A stretch of 64,000 nucleotides of DNA from positions 295,014 to 359,013 of the forward strand of contig JAIUPC010000006.1 of NCBI GenBank assembly GCA_020161655.1. The letters run 5' to 3'. The position numbers and the translations under genes are program-made. Of the stretch, positions 38,733 to 49,044 are shown piece after piece. The notes beneath the pieces are model-generated. The model searched no databases, was not told the DNA's origin, and saw nothing but the letters and a program-made list of their open reading frames with translations. The DNA comes from Pseudomonadota bacterium. GTDB lineage: Bacteria; Pseudomonadota; Alphaproteobacteria; Rhodobacterales; Rhodobacteraceae. The first letter of the stretch is position 1, and each line of letters opens with the position of its first letter.

Positions 38733-40457
38733 TCACTGCCAGGACTTGATGAGCTCGTCGTAGGAAACGGTCTCGCCCTGAGGCTTTTCGTTCTCGAGCT
38801 TGGCAACCGGCGCGCCGGGCGCGTCGAGCCATTCCTGCGGGTCCTTCTCTTCGTTCATCTTCGGACCGATGTCGCCCTGAACGCCGGCGCGCTCAAGCCG
38901 CTCAAGCACCTTCTCCTGCTCGGCGCAGAGGGAATCGAGCGCTTCCTGCGGCGTCTTGGCGCCCGACATGGCGTCACCGATGTTCTGCCACCAGAGCTGT
39001 GCCAGCTTCGGATAGTCAGGAACGTTGGTGCCGGTCGGCGACCACTGGACACGGGCCGGCGAGCGGTAGAACTCGACCAGACCACCAAGTTTCGGCGCGC
39101 GTTCAGTGAAGGACGGGTGCTGGATCGTGCTTTCGCGGATGAACGTCAGGCCGACGTGGGCCTTCTTCACATCGACGGTCTTCGAGGTGACGAACTGGGC
39201 ATAAAGCCAGGCCGCCTGTGCGCGATCCACCGGGGTGGATTTCATCAGGGTCCAGGAACCAGCGTCCTGATAGCCGATCTTCTGGCCATTCTGCCAGTAG
39301 GCGCCGTGCGGCGAGGGGGCCATACGCCATTTCGGCGTGCCGTCCTCGTTCATCACTGGTGTTCCGGGTGCAACCGAGGCAGCAGTAAAGGCGGTGTACC
39401 AGAACATCTGCTGGGCAATTGCGCCCTGGGCAGGAACCGGTCCAGCCTCGCTGAAGGTCATGCCCTGCGCTTCCGGCGGCGTGTATTTCTGCAGCCACTC
39501 GATCGCCTTGGTCACGGCATAGACCGCCGCGGCATCGTTGGTCGAGCCGCCGCGCGCCACGCAGGAGCCGACGGGTTGCGACTGCTCGTTCACCCGGATG
39601 CCCCATTCGTCAACCGGCAACCCGTTCGGTTCGCCCACGTCGCCCATGCCTGCCATCGACATCCAGGCGTCGGTGTAGCGCCAGCCGAGGCTCGGGTCCT
39701 TCTTGCCGTAGTCCATGTTGCCATAGACGCCGGTGGCCGGCCCGCCCGCATAGGACATGTCACGACCGGTGAAGAACTCGGCGATGTCCTCATAGGCCGA
39801 CCAGTTGACCGGAACGCCAAGGTCATAGCCGTATTTGGCCTTGAAGTCGTCCTTGGTCTTCTGGTCGTTGAACCAGTCGTAGCGGAACCAGTAGAGGTTG
39901 GCGAACTGCTGGTCCGGAAGCTGGTAGACCTTGCCATCCGGCCCGGTCACGAAGCTGATGCCGATATAGTCCTGCAGGTCGAGGCCGGGGTTGGTCACCG
40001 ATGCGCCCTCGCCAGCCATCCAGTCAGTCAGGTTGCGGGCCTGCTGATAGCGCCAGTGAGTCCCGATCAGGTCACTGTCGTTGACGTAGGCGTCATAGAT
40101 GTTCTCGCCCGACTGCATCTGCGTCTGCAGCTTTTCGACGACGTCGCCTTCGCCGATCAGGTCGTGCGTAAGCTTGATGCCGGTGATCGCGGTAAAGGCC
40201 GGAGCCAGAACCTTGGATTCATAGCTGTGCGTGTCGATGGTCTCCGAGACGACCTTGATCTCCATGCCCGCATAGGGCTTGGCTGCATCGATGAACCACT
40301 GCATCTCGGCTTCCTGGCCGGCGCGGTCGAGCGTGGACAAGTCACCGATTTCGGCGTCGAGGAAGGCTTTCGCCTCTTCAATCCCGGCGAATGCCGGACC
40401 GGTAAGCAGCATGAGCGCCACACTCATTGCTGTTGTTGACTTGAATGGCAGTTTCAT
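38733..40457 (-). CDS. glpV: Glycerol ABC transporter substrate-binding protein
   Basis: The 574-residue periplasmic protein starts at ATG 40457 behind AAGGGAGG. It has a signal peptide ([24 protein letters not shown], cut before GIEEA) and a large extracellular solute-binding fold (family 1), longer than usual sugar-binding proteins because of an extra N-terminal helical part. This size, the position in the operon and the linked glp genes fit GlpV of the R. leguminosarum glycerol ABC system. It would deliver glycerol to GlpPQ. Confidence 0.9.
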   Translation of the reverse strand: MKLPFKSTTAMSVALMLLTGPAFAGIEEAKAFLDAEIGDLSTLDRAGQEAEMQWFIDAAKPYAGMEIKVVSETIDTHSYESKVLAPAFTAITGIKLTHDLIGEGDVVEKLQTQMQSGENIYDAYVNDSDLIGTHWRYQQARNLTDWMAGEGASVTNPGLDLQDYIGISFVTGPDGKVYQLPDQQFANLYWFRYDWFNDQKTKDDFKAKYGYDLGVPVNWSAYEDIAEFFTGRDMSYAGGPATGVYGNMDYGKKDPSLGWRYTDAWMSMAGMGDVGEPNGLPVDEWGIRVNEQSQPVGSCVARGGSTNDAAAVYAVTKAIEWLQKYTPPEAQGMTFSEAGPVPAQGAIAQQMFWYTAFTAASVAPGTPVMNEDGTPKWRMAPSPHGAYWQNGQKIGYQDAGSWTLMKSTPVDRAQAAWLYAQFVTSKTVDVKKAHVGLTFIRESTIQHPSFTERAPKLGGLVEFYRSPARVQWSPTGTNVPDYPKLAQLWWQNIGDAMSGAKTPQEALDSLCAEQEKVLERLERAGVQGDIGPKMNEEKDPQEWLDAPGAPVAKLENEKPQGETVSYDELIKSWQ

Positions 40458-40498
40458 TCGTACCTCCCTTTGAAAGACCATTCGTTTATCGGCGCCCC

Positions 40499-40514
40499 CC
40501 GGCCCACGGGCCGG
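40499..40514 (-). other. Short GC hairpin before glpV
   Basis: CCGGCCC and GGGCCGG are inverted complements two bases apart, between the stop of the small membrane protein gene and glpV. A stem of six pairs with a four-base loop is likely. It may be a processing or partial termination site within the operon. Confidence 0.4.
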
Positions 40515-40539
40515 ACCGCGCCTTCTCTCAGTTGCCGTC

Positions 40540-40812
40540 TCAGACCCAGCGGAAGACCGCGAAGGCGTAGATCAGGCAGACGATCAGCGCGCCCCATTGC
40601 GGTGCGCTGACAAGACCGAGCCAGGCCAGATTGATGAAGGCCGAACCCAGAAGAGTGATGAAAAGCCGGTCGCCGCGCGTCGTCTCGATCCTCAGGATGC
40701 CGGTGCGCGGCGTTTCCGGGAACTTGATCGCGAGGATCGTGAAGGTGAGAAGAAGGCAGGCGATGACCACGAAGAAGATCGCGGTCGGTACAGTCCAGGC
40801 CATCCATTGCAT
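40540..40812 (-). CDS. glpU: Small membrane protein of the glycerol transporter operon (DUF2160 type)
   Basis: The 90-residue protein has three hydrophobic helices (about 5-28, 51-68, 70-88) separated by a basic loop TRGDRLFITL. It matches the short DUF2160-type proteins that stand between the permease and binding-protein genes of glycerol ABC operons (named glpU in R. leguminosarum). Its function is not known; an accessory role in transporter assembly is a guess. It lies 24 bases after glpQ. Confidence 0.82.
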   Translation of the reverse strand: MQWMAWTVPTAIFFVVIACLLLTFTILAIKFPETPRTGILRIETTRGDRLFITLLGSAFINLAWLGLVSAPQWGALIVCLIYAFAVFRWV

Positions 40813-40836
40813 AGTGGAATCCTCCCTATTCCAGGG

Positions 40837-41688
40837 TCACACACGGCCGAGGGCGAAGCCCTTGGCGATGTAGTTGCGGACGAAATAGATCACGAGCGCG
40901 CCGGGCACGATGGTCAGCACCCCGGCCGCCGCCAGCACGCCCCAGTCGAGGCCCGAGGCGGAGACGGTCCGCGTCATCGTCGCGGCGATCGGCTTCGCGT
41001 TGACCGAGGTCAGCGTACGGCTGAGCAGCAGTTCCACCCATGAGAACATGAAGCAGAAGAAGGCCGCGACACCGATCCCGCTGGCGATGAGCGGCATGAA
41101 GATGCGGATGAAGAAGCGGCCGAAGCTGTAGCCGTCGATATAGGCGGTCTCGTCGATTTCCTTCGGCACGCCGCGCATGAACCCCTCAAGGATCCAGACC
41201 GCGAGCGGCACGTTGAATAGAGCATGGGCAAGCGCCACCGCGATATGCGTGTCGAAAAGCCCGACCGAGGAGTAAAGCTGGAAGAACGGCAGCGCGAAGA
41301 CCGCGGGCGGCGCCATCCTGTTGGTCAGGAGCCAGAAGAAGAGGTGCTTGTCGCCCAGAAACGAATACCGGCTGAAGGCATAGGCGGCGGGCAGTGCCAC
41401 CGTGATCGAGATGACGGTGTTCATCAACACGTAGATCAGGCTGTTGACGTAGCCCATGTACCAACTGGGGTCGGTCAGGATTGTCCGGTAGTTGGCAAGC
41501 GTGAAGTCCTGCGGCCAGAGCGAGAAGACATTCAGGATCTCCGTGTTTGTCTTCAGGCTCATGTTGATGAGCCAGTAGATCGGCAGCAGCAGGAAGACGA
41601 AGTAGGCGATCATCACCAGCGCCCGGCCATTGACGCGGGGCAGGCTCATCCCGCGCGCGGCGGTCGGGTTTGCAGTTGCGTCAGCCAT
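40837..41688 (-). CDS. glpQ: Glycerol ABC transporter permease GlpQ
   Basis: The 283-residue permease has six helices and the cytoplasmic EAA loop EIDETAYIDGYSFGRFFIRIFMPL that contacts the ATPase. It belongs to the MalG-like carbohydrate permease group. The ATG at 41688 shares its first base with the glpP stop (TGATG); a GTG one codon earlier is an alternative. Here glpQ names a permease, unlike E. coli glpQ (a phosphodiesterase). Confidence 0.9.
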   Translation of the reverse strand: MADATANPTAARGMSLPRVNGRALVMIAYFVFLLLPIYWLINMSLKTNTEILNVFSLWPQDFTLANYRTILTDPSWYMGYVNSLIYVLMNTVISITVALPAAYAFSRYSFLGDKHLFFWLLTNRMAPPAVFALPFFQLYSSVGLFDTHIAVALAHALFNVPLAVWILEGFMRGVPKEIDETAYIDGYSFGRFFIRIFMPLIASGIGVAAFFCFMFSWVELLLSRTLTSVNAKPIAATMTRTVSASGLDWGVLAAAGVLTIVPGALVIYFVRNYIAKGFALGRV

Positions 41689-42559
41689 CACACGCCATCC
41701 CTTTTGTCGAGGTTGGTCATCACGGTGTAGAAGACCCAGGAGATCAGCAGGATCACCAGAAAGTACATGATCGAGAAGGCGGCAGCGGGACCGAGGTCGA
41801 ACTGGCCGATGGCCATCTTCACTAGGTCGATGGAGAGGAAGGTCGTCGCGTTGCCCGGACCGCCGCCGGTGACGACGAAGGGTTCCGTATAGATCATGAA
41901 GCTGTCCATGAAGCGCAGTAGTATCGCGATCATCAGGACGCCCTGCATCTTCGGAAGCTCGATGTAGCGGAACACCTTCCAGCGGCTCGCCTGGTCGATC
42001 TTCGCCGCCTGATAGTAGGCATCGGGAATCGACTGGAGTCCGGCATAGGCCAGGAGCGCAACGAGCGAGGTCCAGTGCCAGACATCCATGACGATGACCG
42101 TGACCCAGGCATCCACCACGTCATTGGTGTAGTTGTAGTCGATGCCGAGAGCCGCGAGCGTGTATCCTAGAAGCCCGATGTCTACGCGGCCGAAGATCTG
42201 CCAGATGGTGCCGACCACGTTCCACGGAATGAGCAGCGGCAGCGCCATCAGGACGAGGCAGACCGAGGCCCAGAAGCCCCTTTTCGGCATGTTCAGAGCC
42301 ACAAATATGCCCAGCGGCACCTCGATGGCAAGGATGATGGCAGAGAACATCAGCTGCCGGCCAAGCGCATCCCACATGCGGTCGCTTTCCAGCATCTCGC
42401 TGAACCATTCGAGCCCGGCCCAGAAGAATTCGTTGTTACCGAAGGTGTCCTGCACCGAATAGTTGACCACGGTCATCAGCGGGACCACCGCCGAGAAGGC
42501 CACGAGGATCAGCACCGGCAGCACAAGGAACCAGGCTTTCTGATTGACGGTCTTTTCCA

Positions 42560-42560
<1 letters not shown>
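41688..42560 (-). CDS. glpP: Glycerol ABC transporter permease GlpP
   Basis: The 290-residue permease has six predicted helices, MalF-like, with the EAA-type loop IPDAYYQAAKIDQASRWKVFRYIELP. It should form the membrane channel with GlpQ. Its ATG overlaps the glpT stop (TGATG) in the same manner as the next junction, a sign of tight translational coupling across the transporter genes. Confidence 0.9.
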
Positions 42561-43636
<1,076 letters not shown>

Positions 43637-43651
43637 CGGTCTATCCCCTCC

Positions 43652-44740
43652 TCATGCCGCGAGCGCGTAGGCGGCAGGCGCGACAAGCCGCCCGTCCTCG
43701 CCAAAAATGTAGATATGCGCCGGGTCGAGGAAGACGCTCATGTCCTCGCCCAGCTTCAGATTGCGGATGCCGTGCAAGACGCCAACCCAGCGCCCGCCGC
43801 CGTGGTCGAAGTGGACGAAGGTCTCCGACCCGGTGATTTCGGTGACATGCAGCTTGGCCGTGAAGCTCAAGGCATCGGGCGTGTGCCGCTCGATCTCCAC
43901 ATGGTTCGGGCGGAAGCCGGCTAGGTAGCGGCCATCGGAGATGTCGTGCAGGCGGCCCGTGGCGGTGGCGCTCTGGCCATTGCCGAACAGCAGCTTGGTC
44001 CCGGTCTTCGACACCGGCATGAAGTTCATCGGCGGATCGCTGAAGACGCGCGCCGTGGTCGCATCGACCGGCTTGCGGTAAACCTCGGGCGTCGGCCCGA
44101 ACTGCGTCACCCGGCCTTCCCAAAGCGTCGCGGTATTGCCGCCGAGAAGCAGTGCCTCTTCCGGTTCGGTCGTCGCATAGACGAAGATCGAGCCGGATTC
44201 CTCGAAGATCTTCGGGATCTCGACCCGCAGCTCCTCGCGGAGCTTGTAGTCGAGGTTGGCGAGCGGTTCATCGAGAAGGACGAGGCCGGCGTTCTTCACG
44301 AGCGCCCGCGCCAGCGCGCAGCGCTGCTGCTGGCCGCCGGAAAGCTCCAGGGGCTTCCGGCCCAGAAGTGGCGACAGCTTCATCAGGTCGGCGGCCTTTT
44401 TCACCGCCGCGTCGATCTCGGCGGCGGTCTTGCCCAGAAGCCGCATCGGCGAGGCTATGTTGTCGTAGACCGTCATCGAGGGGTAGTTGATGAACTGCTG
44501 GTAGACCATCGCCACCTTGCGGTCCTGTACCCGCATCCCGGTCACATCCTGACCGTTCCACAGGATTCGACCCTGATTTGGCTTGTCGAGACCCGCCATC
44601 AACCGCATCAGCGATGTCTTGCCCGATGAGGTCGGCCCAAGAAGGACGTTCATCGTCCCGTTCTGCAGGGTAAGGGTCGTCGGATGGATATGGGTCTGGC
44701 CGCCAGCGACCTTGGTGACCCCATCAAGCGTCAGTGTCAT
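43652..44740 (-). CDS. glpS: Glycerol ABC transporter ATPase GlpS
   Basis: The 362-residue MalK-type ATPase has Walker A GPTSSGKTSLMR (about residue 36), an intact LSGGQQQRCALARAL signature, Walker B LVLLDEPLANLDY, and a C-terminal regulatory domain. The H-loop position reads TTEPEEAL where most members have THDQ, so the switch histidine is replaced by glutamate. With GlpT, whose signature is degenerate, it may form a heterodimer with one good catalytic site. It lies 15 bases after glpD. Confidence 0.9.
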   Translation of the reverse strand: MTLTLDGVTKVAGGQTHIHPTTLTLQNGTMNVLLGPTSSGKTSLMRLMAGLDKPNQGRILWNGQDVTGMRVQDRKVAMVYQQFINYPSMTVYDNIASPMRLLGKTAAEIDAAVKKAADLMKLSPLLGRKPLELSGGQQQRCALARALVKNAGLVLLDEPLANLDYKLREELRVEIPKIFEESGSIFVYATTEPEEALLLGGNTATLWEGRVTQFGPTPEVYRKPVDATTARVFSDPPMNFMPVSKTGTKLLFGNGQSATATGRLHDISDGRYLAGFRPNHVEIERHTPDALSFTAKLHVTEITGSETFVHFDHGGGRWVGVLHGIRNLKLGEDMSVFLDPAHIYIFGEDGRLVAPAAYALAA

Positions 44741-44755
44741 TCCCGTCCCTCCCCG

Positions 44756-46351
44756 TCATTCCGCCGCATGGTTGGCGCTGCCGCGACGGGCCTTCGCCAT
44801 CCAGGCTTCCAGCGCCGAGATTTCCTCAGGCGTCAGGCGCAGTCCCAGTTTCGATCGCCGCCAGATCACATCCTCGGCGGTCAGCGCGTATTCGCGGCCC
44901 ATCAGCCAGTCGATCTCGCGCGCCGTCAGCGTTGCGCCGAAGTCCTGGCCAAGATCGGCGGCAGAGCGTGCATCCCCTAAAACGTCGACCGCTTCGGTGC
45001 CGTAGGCCCGGACCAGCCGCTTTGCCCAGAAATCCGTCAGGAACGGATAGCGCGCCTTCAGCTTTCCGATCAGCTTCGCCACGCCGTCATGCGCGAAATC
45101 GCCGCCCGGCAGCGGCACGCCTGCCGTCCAGGGCTTCGCCGCCCGCCCAAGCGTCGCCCCGATCTTTTCAAGCGCGCTTTCGGCGAGGCGGCGGTAAGTG
45201 GTGATCTTGCCGCCGAAGACGTTCAGGACCGGCGCACCGGCCGACGTATCGACCTTCAGCGTATAGTCGCGCGTCGCTGCGGTGGCCGAGCTTGCGCCAT
45301 CGTCGTAGAGCGGGCGCACCCCGGAATAACTCCAGACGATATCGGCTGGCGTCACTGGTTTTTCGAAGTATTGCGAGGCGAAAGTGCAGAGATAGTCTCT
45401 TTCCGCATCGGTGCAGAAGGGGCGAAGATCGGGGTTTTCATGTTCGGCATCGGTGGTGCCAATCAGGGTGAAATCCGTCTCATAGGGGATCGCGAAGATG
45501 ATCCGGCCATCCTCGCCCTGGAAGAAATAGCACTTGTCGTGGTCGAAAAGCCGCTTCGTCACGATATGGCTGCCACGTACCAACCGCACGCCCTCGGTCG
45601 AGTTCAGGCGCAGCGTGTCGTGGATGATCTCGCCAACCCATGGACCGCCGGCATTGACCAGCATCCGCGCCCGGATGACGCGGGGGCCGGAGGCGTCCTT
45701 GACCGACACTTCCCAGATGCCATCCACCTGCCGCGCGCCGGTGACCGCTGTCCGCGTCAGGATCTTCGCCCCCCGCGCCGCCGCGTCGCGGGCATTGAGG
45801 ACAACCAGCCGCGAATCCTCGACCCAGCAGTCGGAATACTCGAAGGCGTGGCGGAATTTCTTCTTCAAGGGCTTGCCCGCCTGATCGGAAGCCAGATCCA
45901 CCGTGGACGTACCGGGCAGGATCTTCAGCCCGCCGCCGAGATGATCATAAAGGAACAGGCCCATGCGGATCAGCCAGGCAGGACGACGGCCCTTCATCCA
46001 TGGCATCACCACATTCAGGATGCGCGAGGTGGGGGTATCCCCCTCGAACCGCATTTCCTTGCTGTAGGGCAGGACAAAGCGCATCGGCCAGCTGATATGC
46101 GGCATGGCGCGCAGAAGCGTCTCACGCTCGATCAGCGCCTCGCGGACCAGACGAGCCTCGAAATACTCAAGATAGCGGAGCCCGCCGTGAAAAAGCTTGG
46201 TCGAGGCGGAGGAGGTTGCCGAAGCAAGATCGTTCATCTCGGCGAGACAAACCGAAAAGCCCCGCCCCGCCGCATCGCGCGCGATCCCGCAGCCGTTGAT
46301 GCCCCCGCCAATGACGAAGAGATCGTATAGCTGATCGTCGGATGCAGACAC
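44756..46351 (-). CDS. glpD: Aerobic glycerol-3-phosphate dehydrogenase
   Basis: The 531-residue flavoprotein oxidises glycerol 3-phosphate to dihydroxyacetone phosphate at the inner membrane and passes electrons to quinone. It begins with the FAD fold DLFVIGGGINGCGIARDAAGRG and has the GlpD pattern SSASTKLFHGGLRYLEYFE and RVIRARMLVNAGGPW. Length fits E. coli GlpD (501) with a slightly longer tail. It is the first gene of the operon, so it and the transporter share the glpR-controlled promoter region upstream. Confidence 0.95.
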   Translation of the reverse strand: MSASDDQLYDLFVIGGGINGCGIARDAAGRGFSVCLAEMNDLASATSSASTKLFHGGLRYLEYFEARLVREALIERETLLRAMPHISWPMRFVLPYSKEMRFEGDTPTSRILNVVMPWMKGRRPAWLIRMGLFLYDHLGGGLKILPGTSTVDLASDQAGKPLKKKFRHAFEYSDCWVEDSRLVVLNARDAAARGAKILTRTAVTGARQVDGIWEVSVKDASGPRVIRARMLVNAGGPWVGEIIHDTLRLNSTEGVRLVRGSHIVTKRLFDHDKCYFFQGEDGRIIFAIPYETDFTLIGTTDAEHENPDLRPFCTDAERDYLCTFASQYFEKPVTPADIVWSYSGVRPLYDDGASSATAATRDYTLKVDTSAGAPVLNVFGGKITTYRRLAESALEKIGATLGRAAKPWTAGVPLPGGDFAHDGVAKLIGKLKARYPFLTDFWAKRLVRAYGTEAVDVLGDARSAADLGQDFGATLTAREIDWLMGREYALTAEDVIWRRSKLGLRLTPEEISALEAWMAKARRGSANHAAE

Positions 46352-46392
46352 TACGCGGACCTCCCTTCCTCGTATGCGTTCGCTTCATATCG

Positions 46393-46406
46393 TGTTCGCG
46401 CGAACA
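46393..46406. promoter_or_regulatory. Candidate GlpR operator, palindrome TGTTCGCGCGAACA
   Basis: A perfect 14-base palindrome about 40 bases before the glpD start. Its half-site TGTTCG equals the core of GlpR operators known from E. coli (TGTTCG...CGAACA). A further half-site, TTTGTTCGAA, stands at 46417-46426. Confidence 0.65.
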
Positions 46407-46436
46407 TCGCAAATAGTTTGTTCGAATAAGTTCGCC

Positions 46437-46466
46437 AATGTTCGTTTGTAGTGAAAAACGAACATT
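46437..46466. promoter_or_regulatory. Candidate GlpR operator with 11-base arms
   Basis: AATGTTCGTTT (46437-46447) and AAACGAACATT (46456-46466) are exact inverted arms, eight bases apart. They contain the ATGTTCG/CGAACAT halves of the GlpR consensus. It lies in the 305-base glpD-glpR gap, which otherwise holds no gene and should contain both divergent promoters. Confidence 0.7.
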
Positions 46467-46656
46467 CACTGCGTTACGGCGGCAACCGCAGGCGCAGAGG
46501 ACAAACCCGAATACTGATGAAGTGCATTGGCAGATGAATCGGACGCGAGGCGCGCGCATCGTGTTCGACTGTGATCGTTTGCGATAGGTTACTCAACGAA
46601 TCGGGTGCTGTCGACTCTGCGCACCCGTCGCGATAGCCGGGTCGGGGAGGTCCAGC

Positions 46657-47418
46657 ATGTCACATTCCTTCCGTCTGCCGGAAATCCTCGACATCGCGCG
46701 CCGCGACGGCAAGGTTACGGTCGAACATCTGGCCGAACATTTCGGCGTCACCCATCAGACCGTCCGCCGCGACCTGACCGAACTGGCGGAATCGGGCCGG
46801 CTTGAGCGGGTCCACGGCGGCGCCATGCTGCCCTCAAGCACCACCAACATCGGCTATGAAGACCGCCGCGCGCTCAATTCCGAAGCCAAGCACGCCATTG
46901 CCCAGGCCTGCGCCGCGGCGATCCCCGAAAGCATCTCGGTTTTCCTGAACCTCGGCACCAGCACCGAGGCCGTCGCACGCGAGCTTCTGCGCCACCACGA
47001 CCTGATGGTGGCGACCAACAACATGAACGTCGCGAACATCCTTGCCGGCAATCCGAACTGCCAGGTCATCGTCACCGGCGGCATGCTCAGGCGGTCCGAT
47101 GGCGGGCTGGTCGGCAACCTCACCTCGCAGACGATCCAGCAGTTCAAGTTCGACCTCGCGGTGATCGGCTGCTCCGCCGTCGATCAGGATGGCGATGTCC
47201 TTGACTACGACGTGCAGGAGGTCGGCGTCAGCCAGACCATCATCCAGCGCACCCGCAAGACCTTCCTTGTCGCCGATCATTCGAAATTCCGCCGCAGCGC
47301 TCCGGCGCGGATCACCTCTTTGGCTGAGATAGACACACTTTTCACCGATGTTCCGCTCAGCCCCTCGCTGGCGGCGCGCTGCCAGGAATGGAATACAAAG
47401 GTGGTTCTGGCAGAGTAG
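46657..47418 (+). CDS. glpR: DeoR family glycerol-3-phosphate regulon repressor
   Basis: The 253-residue protein has a DeoR-type helix-turn-helix (ILDIARRDGKVTVEHLAEHFGVTHQTVRRDLTEL, about residues 7-40) and the sugar-phosphate sensor domain with NLGTSTEAVA and the C-terminal VADHSKFRRSAP motif. A GGGAGG ribosome site precedes the start. It diverges from glpD, and TGTTCG-type operators stand between them. Glycerol 3-phosphate is the expected inducer. Confidence 0.94.
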   Translation: MSHSFRLPEILDIARRDGKVTVEHLAEHFGVTHQTVRRDLTELAESGRLERVHGGAMLPSSTTNIGYEDRRALNSEAKHAIAQACAAAIPESISVFLNLGTSTEAVARELLRHHDLMVATNNMNVANILAGNPNCQVIVTGGMLRRSDGGLVGNLTSQTIQQFKFDLAVIGCSAVDQDGDVLDYDVQEVGVSQTIIQRTRKTFLVADHSKFRRSAPARITSLAEIDTLFTDVPLSPSLAARCQEWNTKVVLAE

Positions 47419-47423
47419 CGCGG

Positions 47424-48257
47424 CTAGGCCCTTGCGGATGTAGCCCCTGCGAGAAAGCACTCGAACTCCGCATCCGCCATCGGCACGTTGTGCCGGGGAG
47501 CAGGGTAGGCGCCCGACTGCACATCGGCGATGAACTCGCCAAAGGCGGCGACACGCTCTGCCTGAAGGCGGGCATATTCCGCCGCGAAGTTGCGGTAGGT
47601 CTTGGCATGGCGCGGTCTGTGGCCATCGGTATGGCCAAGCACATCCTCGGCGAAAAGATACTGCGCGTCGGCCCCCGGCCCCGCGCCCATGCCGAGCATG
47701 ATCATCGTGGTGTTCTTCGAAATGAACTCCCCCACCCGGTCCGGCACCACCTCAAGCTCCGCGCCGAAACAGCCGATCTCCTCAAGCCGGTTCACCGCCG
47801 CCAAGACCTTCAGCGCCTCCTCCGCCGTCTTCCCCACGGCACGGAAGCCGGTCCAGGTGATGTAGGAGGGGATCAGGCCGACATGGGCGACGACGGGGAC
47901 GTGGTTGTCGCAAAGCGCCTTCTGGATGTCATGGGAGGCCGCGCAATAGAAGCAGTCGCCGCCCATCGCCGTGAAATGGAAGGCGGCGCGCAGGTAATCC
48001 TCGGCGGTGGCGAGGTGCCGGCCATCGAACTTGCCCCAGCCGCCATAGGGCAGACCGACCTGCACGAAACACCGCCCCGCCGCTTCGCGCATCTCGGGCG
48101 AAAAGAAGCGGCCCTCGATGGAAAGCATGTCTATTCCGGCAGAACTTGCAGCGGCGGCCTCGTCCAGCGTGGTGACGTAGAGCATCGACAGCTTCTCGCC
48201 CCGCACCTTCATGGCGCGGATGTCGGCGACGGTGGGGCGGGTGTTTCGATGGACCAT
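47424..48257 (-). CDS. PanB-like (ketopantoate hydroxymethyltransferase superfamily) protein with missing metal ligands
   Basis: The 277-residue protein aligns by eye with PanB over its whole length: AHVGLIPSYITWTGFRAVG matches the GHLGLTPQ region, the catalytic base Glu is kept in ELEVVPDRV, and MGAGPGADAQ and VQSGAYPAPRH match the C-terminus. However, the ligands for magnesium and substrate are gone: Asp45 is Glu48 (SIEG), Asp84 is Gly68 (VGLPY), Lys112 is Phe103 and Glu114 is Cys105 (CFYC). It cannot be an ordinary pantothenate enzyme. It is the last gene of the ABC/hydroxylase operon, four bases after the isomerase. The reaction is unknown; carbon-carbon cleavage or C1 transfer on a sugar-derived oxoacid is possible. 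Confidence 0.83.
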   Translation of the reverse strand: MVHRNTRPTVADIRAMKVRGEKLSMLYVTTLDEAAAASSAGIDMLSIEGRFFSPEMREAAGRCFVQVGLPYGGWGKFDGRHLATAEDYLRAAFHFTAMGGDCFYCAASHDIQKALCDNHVPVVAHVGLIPSYITWTGFRAVGKTAEEALKVLAAVNRLEEIGCFGAELEVVPDRVGEFISKNTTMIMLGMGAGPGADAQYLFAEDVLGHTDGHRPRHAKTYRNFAAEYARLQAERVAAFGEFIADVQSGAYPAPRHNVPMADAEFECFLAGATSARA

Positions 48258-48261
48258 TTTT

Positions 48262-49041
48262 TCAGACCGTGAATGCGTTGCGGAAAGCGTGAAGCGCCGC
48301 TTCGGGGTCGCCCGAGGCGAAGGCTTCCATGCCGACGGGCCCGGCATAGCCCATCGCCTTCAGCGCCTTGGCGATTCCGTGAAAGTTAACCTCCCCCGTC
48401 CCCGGCTCGCAGCGGCCCGGAACATCGGCGACCTGAACCTCGCCGATCCACGGCAGGCACTTGCGGCAAAGCTCGATCAGGTTCCCCTCGCCGATTTGCG
48501 CGTGATAGAGATCGAGATTGAGCCTGAGGTGCGGGTGATCGATGGATGAGACCAGCGCCAGCGTGTCCTCGGCCCGACCGAAGGGCACGCCGGGATGGTC
48601 GACCGGCAGGTTCAGGTTCTCAAGCGTGAAGGTCACGTCCTCAGCCTCGGCCATGTCGGCCACACGCGAAAGCGTGTCGCGCGCCTTCAGCCACATCGCC
48701 CCGGTCACGACCTCCACCGGCTCTACCGGCAAACCGCCATCGCCAAGCCCGGTGCCGTGGAGATTGAGGCGCTGGACGCCCAGCCGCTTGCCGACCTGAG
48801 CCGTCTCCCGCGCCGTAGCCAGAAGTTCCGCCGCGCCATCGTCGTCGGTCAGCCGCCCACGCAGATAGCCGTTCATGATGGTGAAGGTGGCGCCGGTCTT
48901 TTCCAGCGCTGCAAGGTCATGGTCCGGCCAGTTCCAGAGACCGACGCCGAAGCCCAACTCTTTCAGACGGCTGGCGCGCCAGTCGATCGGCCTGTCCTGC
49001 CAGATCATCTCGGCGCAGGCGGCAAGAGGGAATTGCGTCAT
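48262..49041 (-). CDS. Sugar phosphate isomerase/epimerase-like TIM barrel (hydroxypyruvate isomerase type)
   Basis: The 259-residue protein is of the AP-endonuclease-2/xylose isomerase-like fold. Likely metal ligands are Glu in FTLENLN, Asp and His in LNLDLYHAQ, and Glu in GMEAFASGD. It resembles hydroxypyruvate isomerase, IolI and MocC in build, so it may be an isomerase or epimerase of a keto sugar or keto-inositol. The Rieske ferredoxin gene ends three bases before it. Substrate cannot be set from sequence. Confidence 0.85.
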   Translation of the reverse strand: MTQFPLAACAEMIWQDRPIDWRASRLKELGFGVGLWNWPDHDLAALEKTGATFTIMNGYLRGRLTDDDGAAELLATARETAQVGKRLGVQRLNLHGTGLGDGGLPVEPVEVVTGAMWLKARDTLSRVADMAEAEDVTFTLENLNLPVDHPGVPFGRAEDTLALVSSIDHPHLRLNLDLYHAQIGEGNLIELCRKCLPWIGEVQVADVPGRCEPGTGEVNFHGIAKALKAMGYAGPVGMEAFASGDPEAALHAFRNAFTV

Positions 49042-49044
49042 GTC

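Noticed and set aside
47424-48257. Naming the last gene of the ABC/hydroxylase operon panB
   Set aside because: The metal and substrate ligands of PanB are replaced, so a pantothenate role is not supported.
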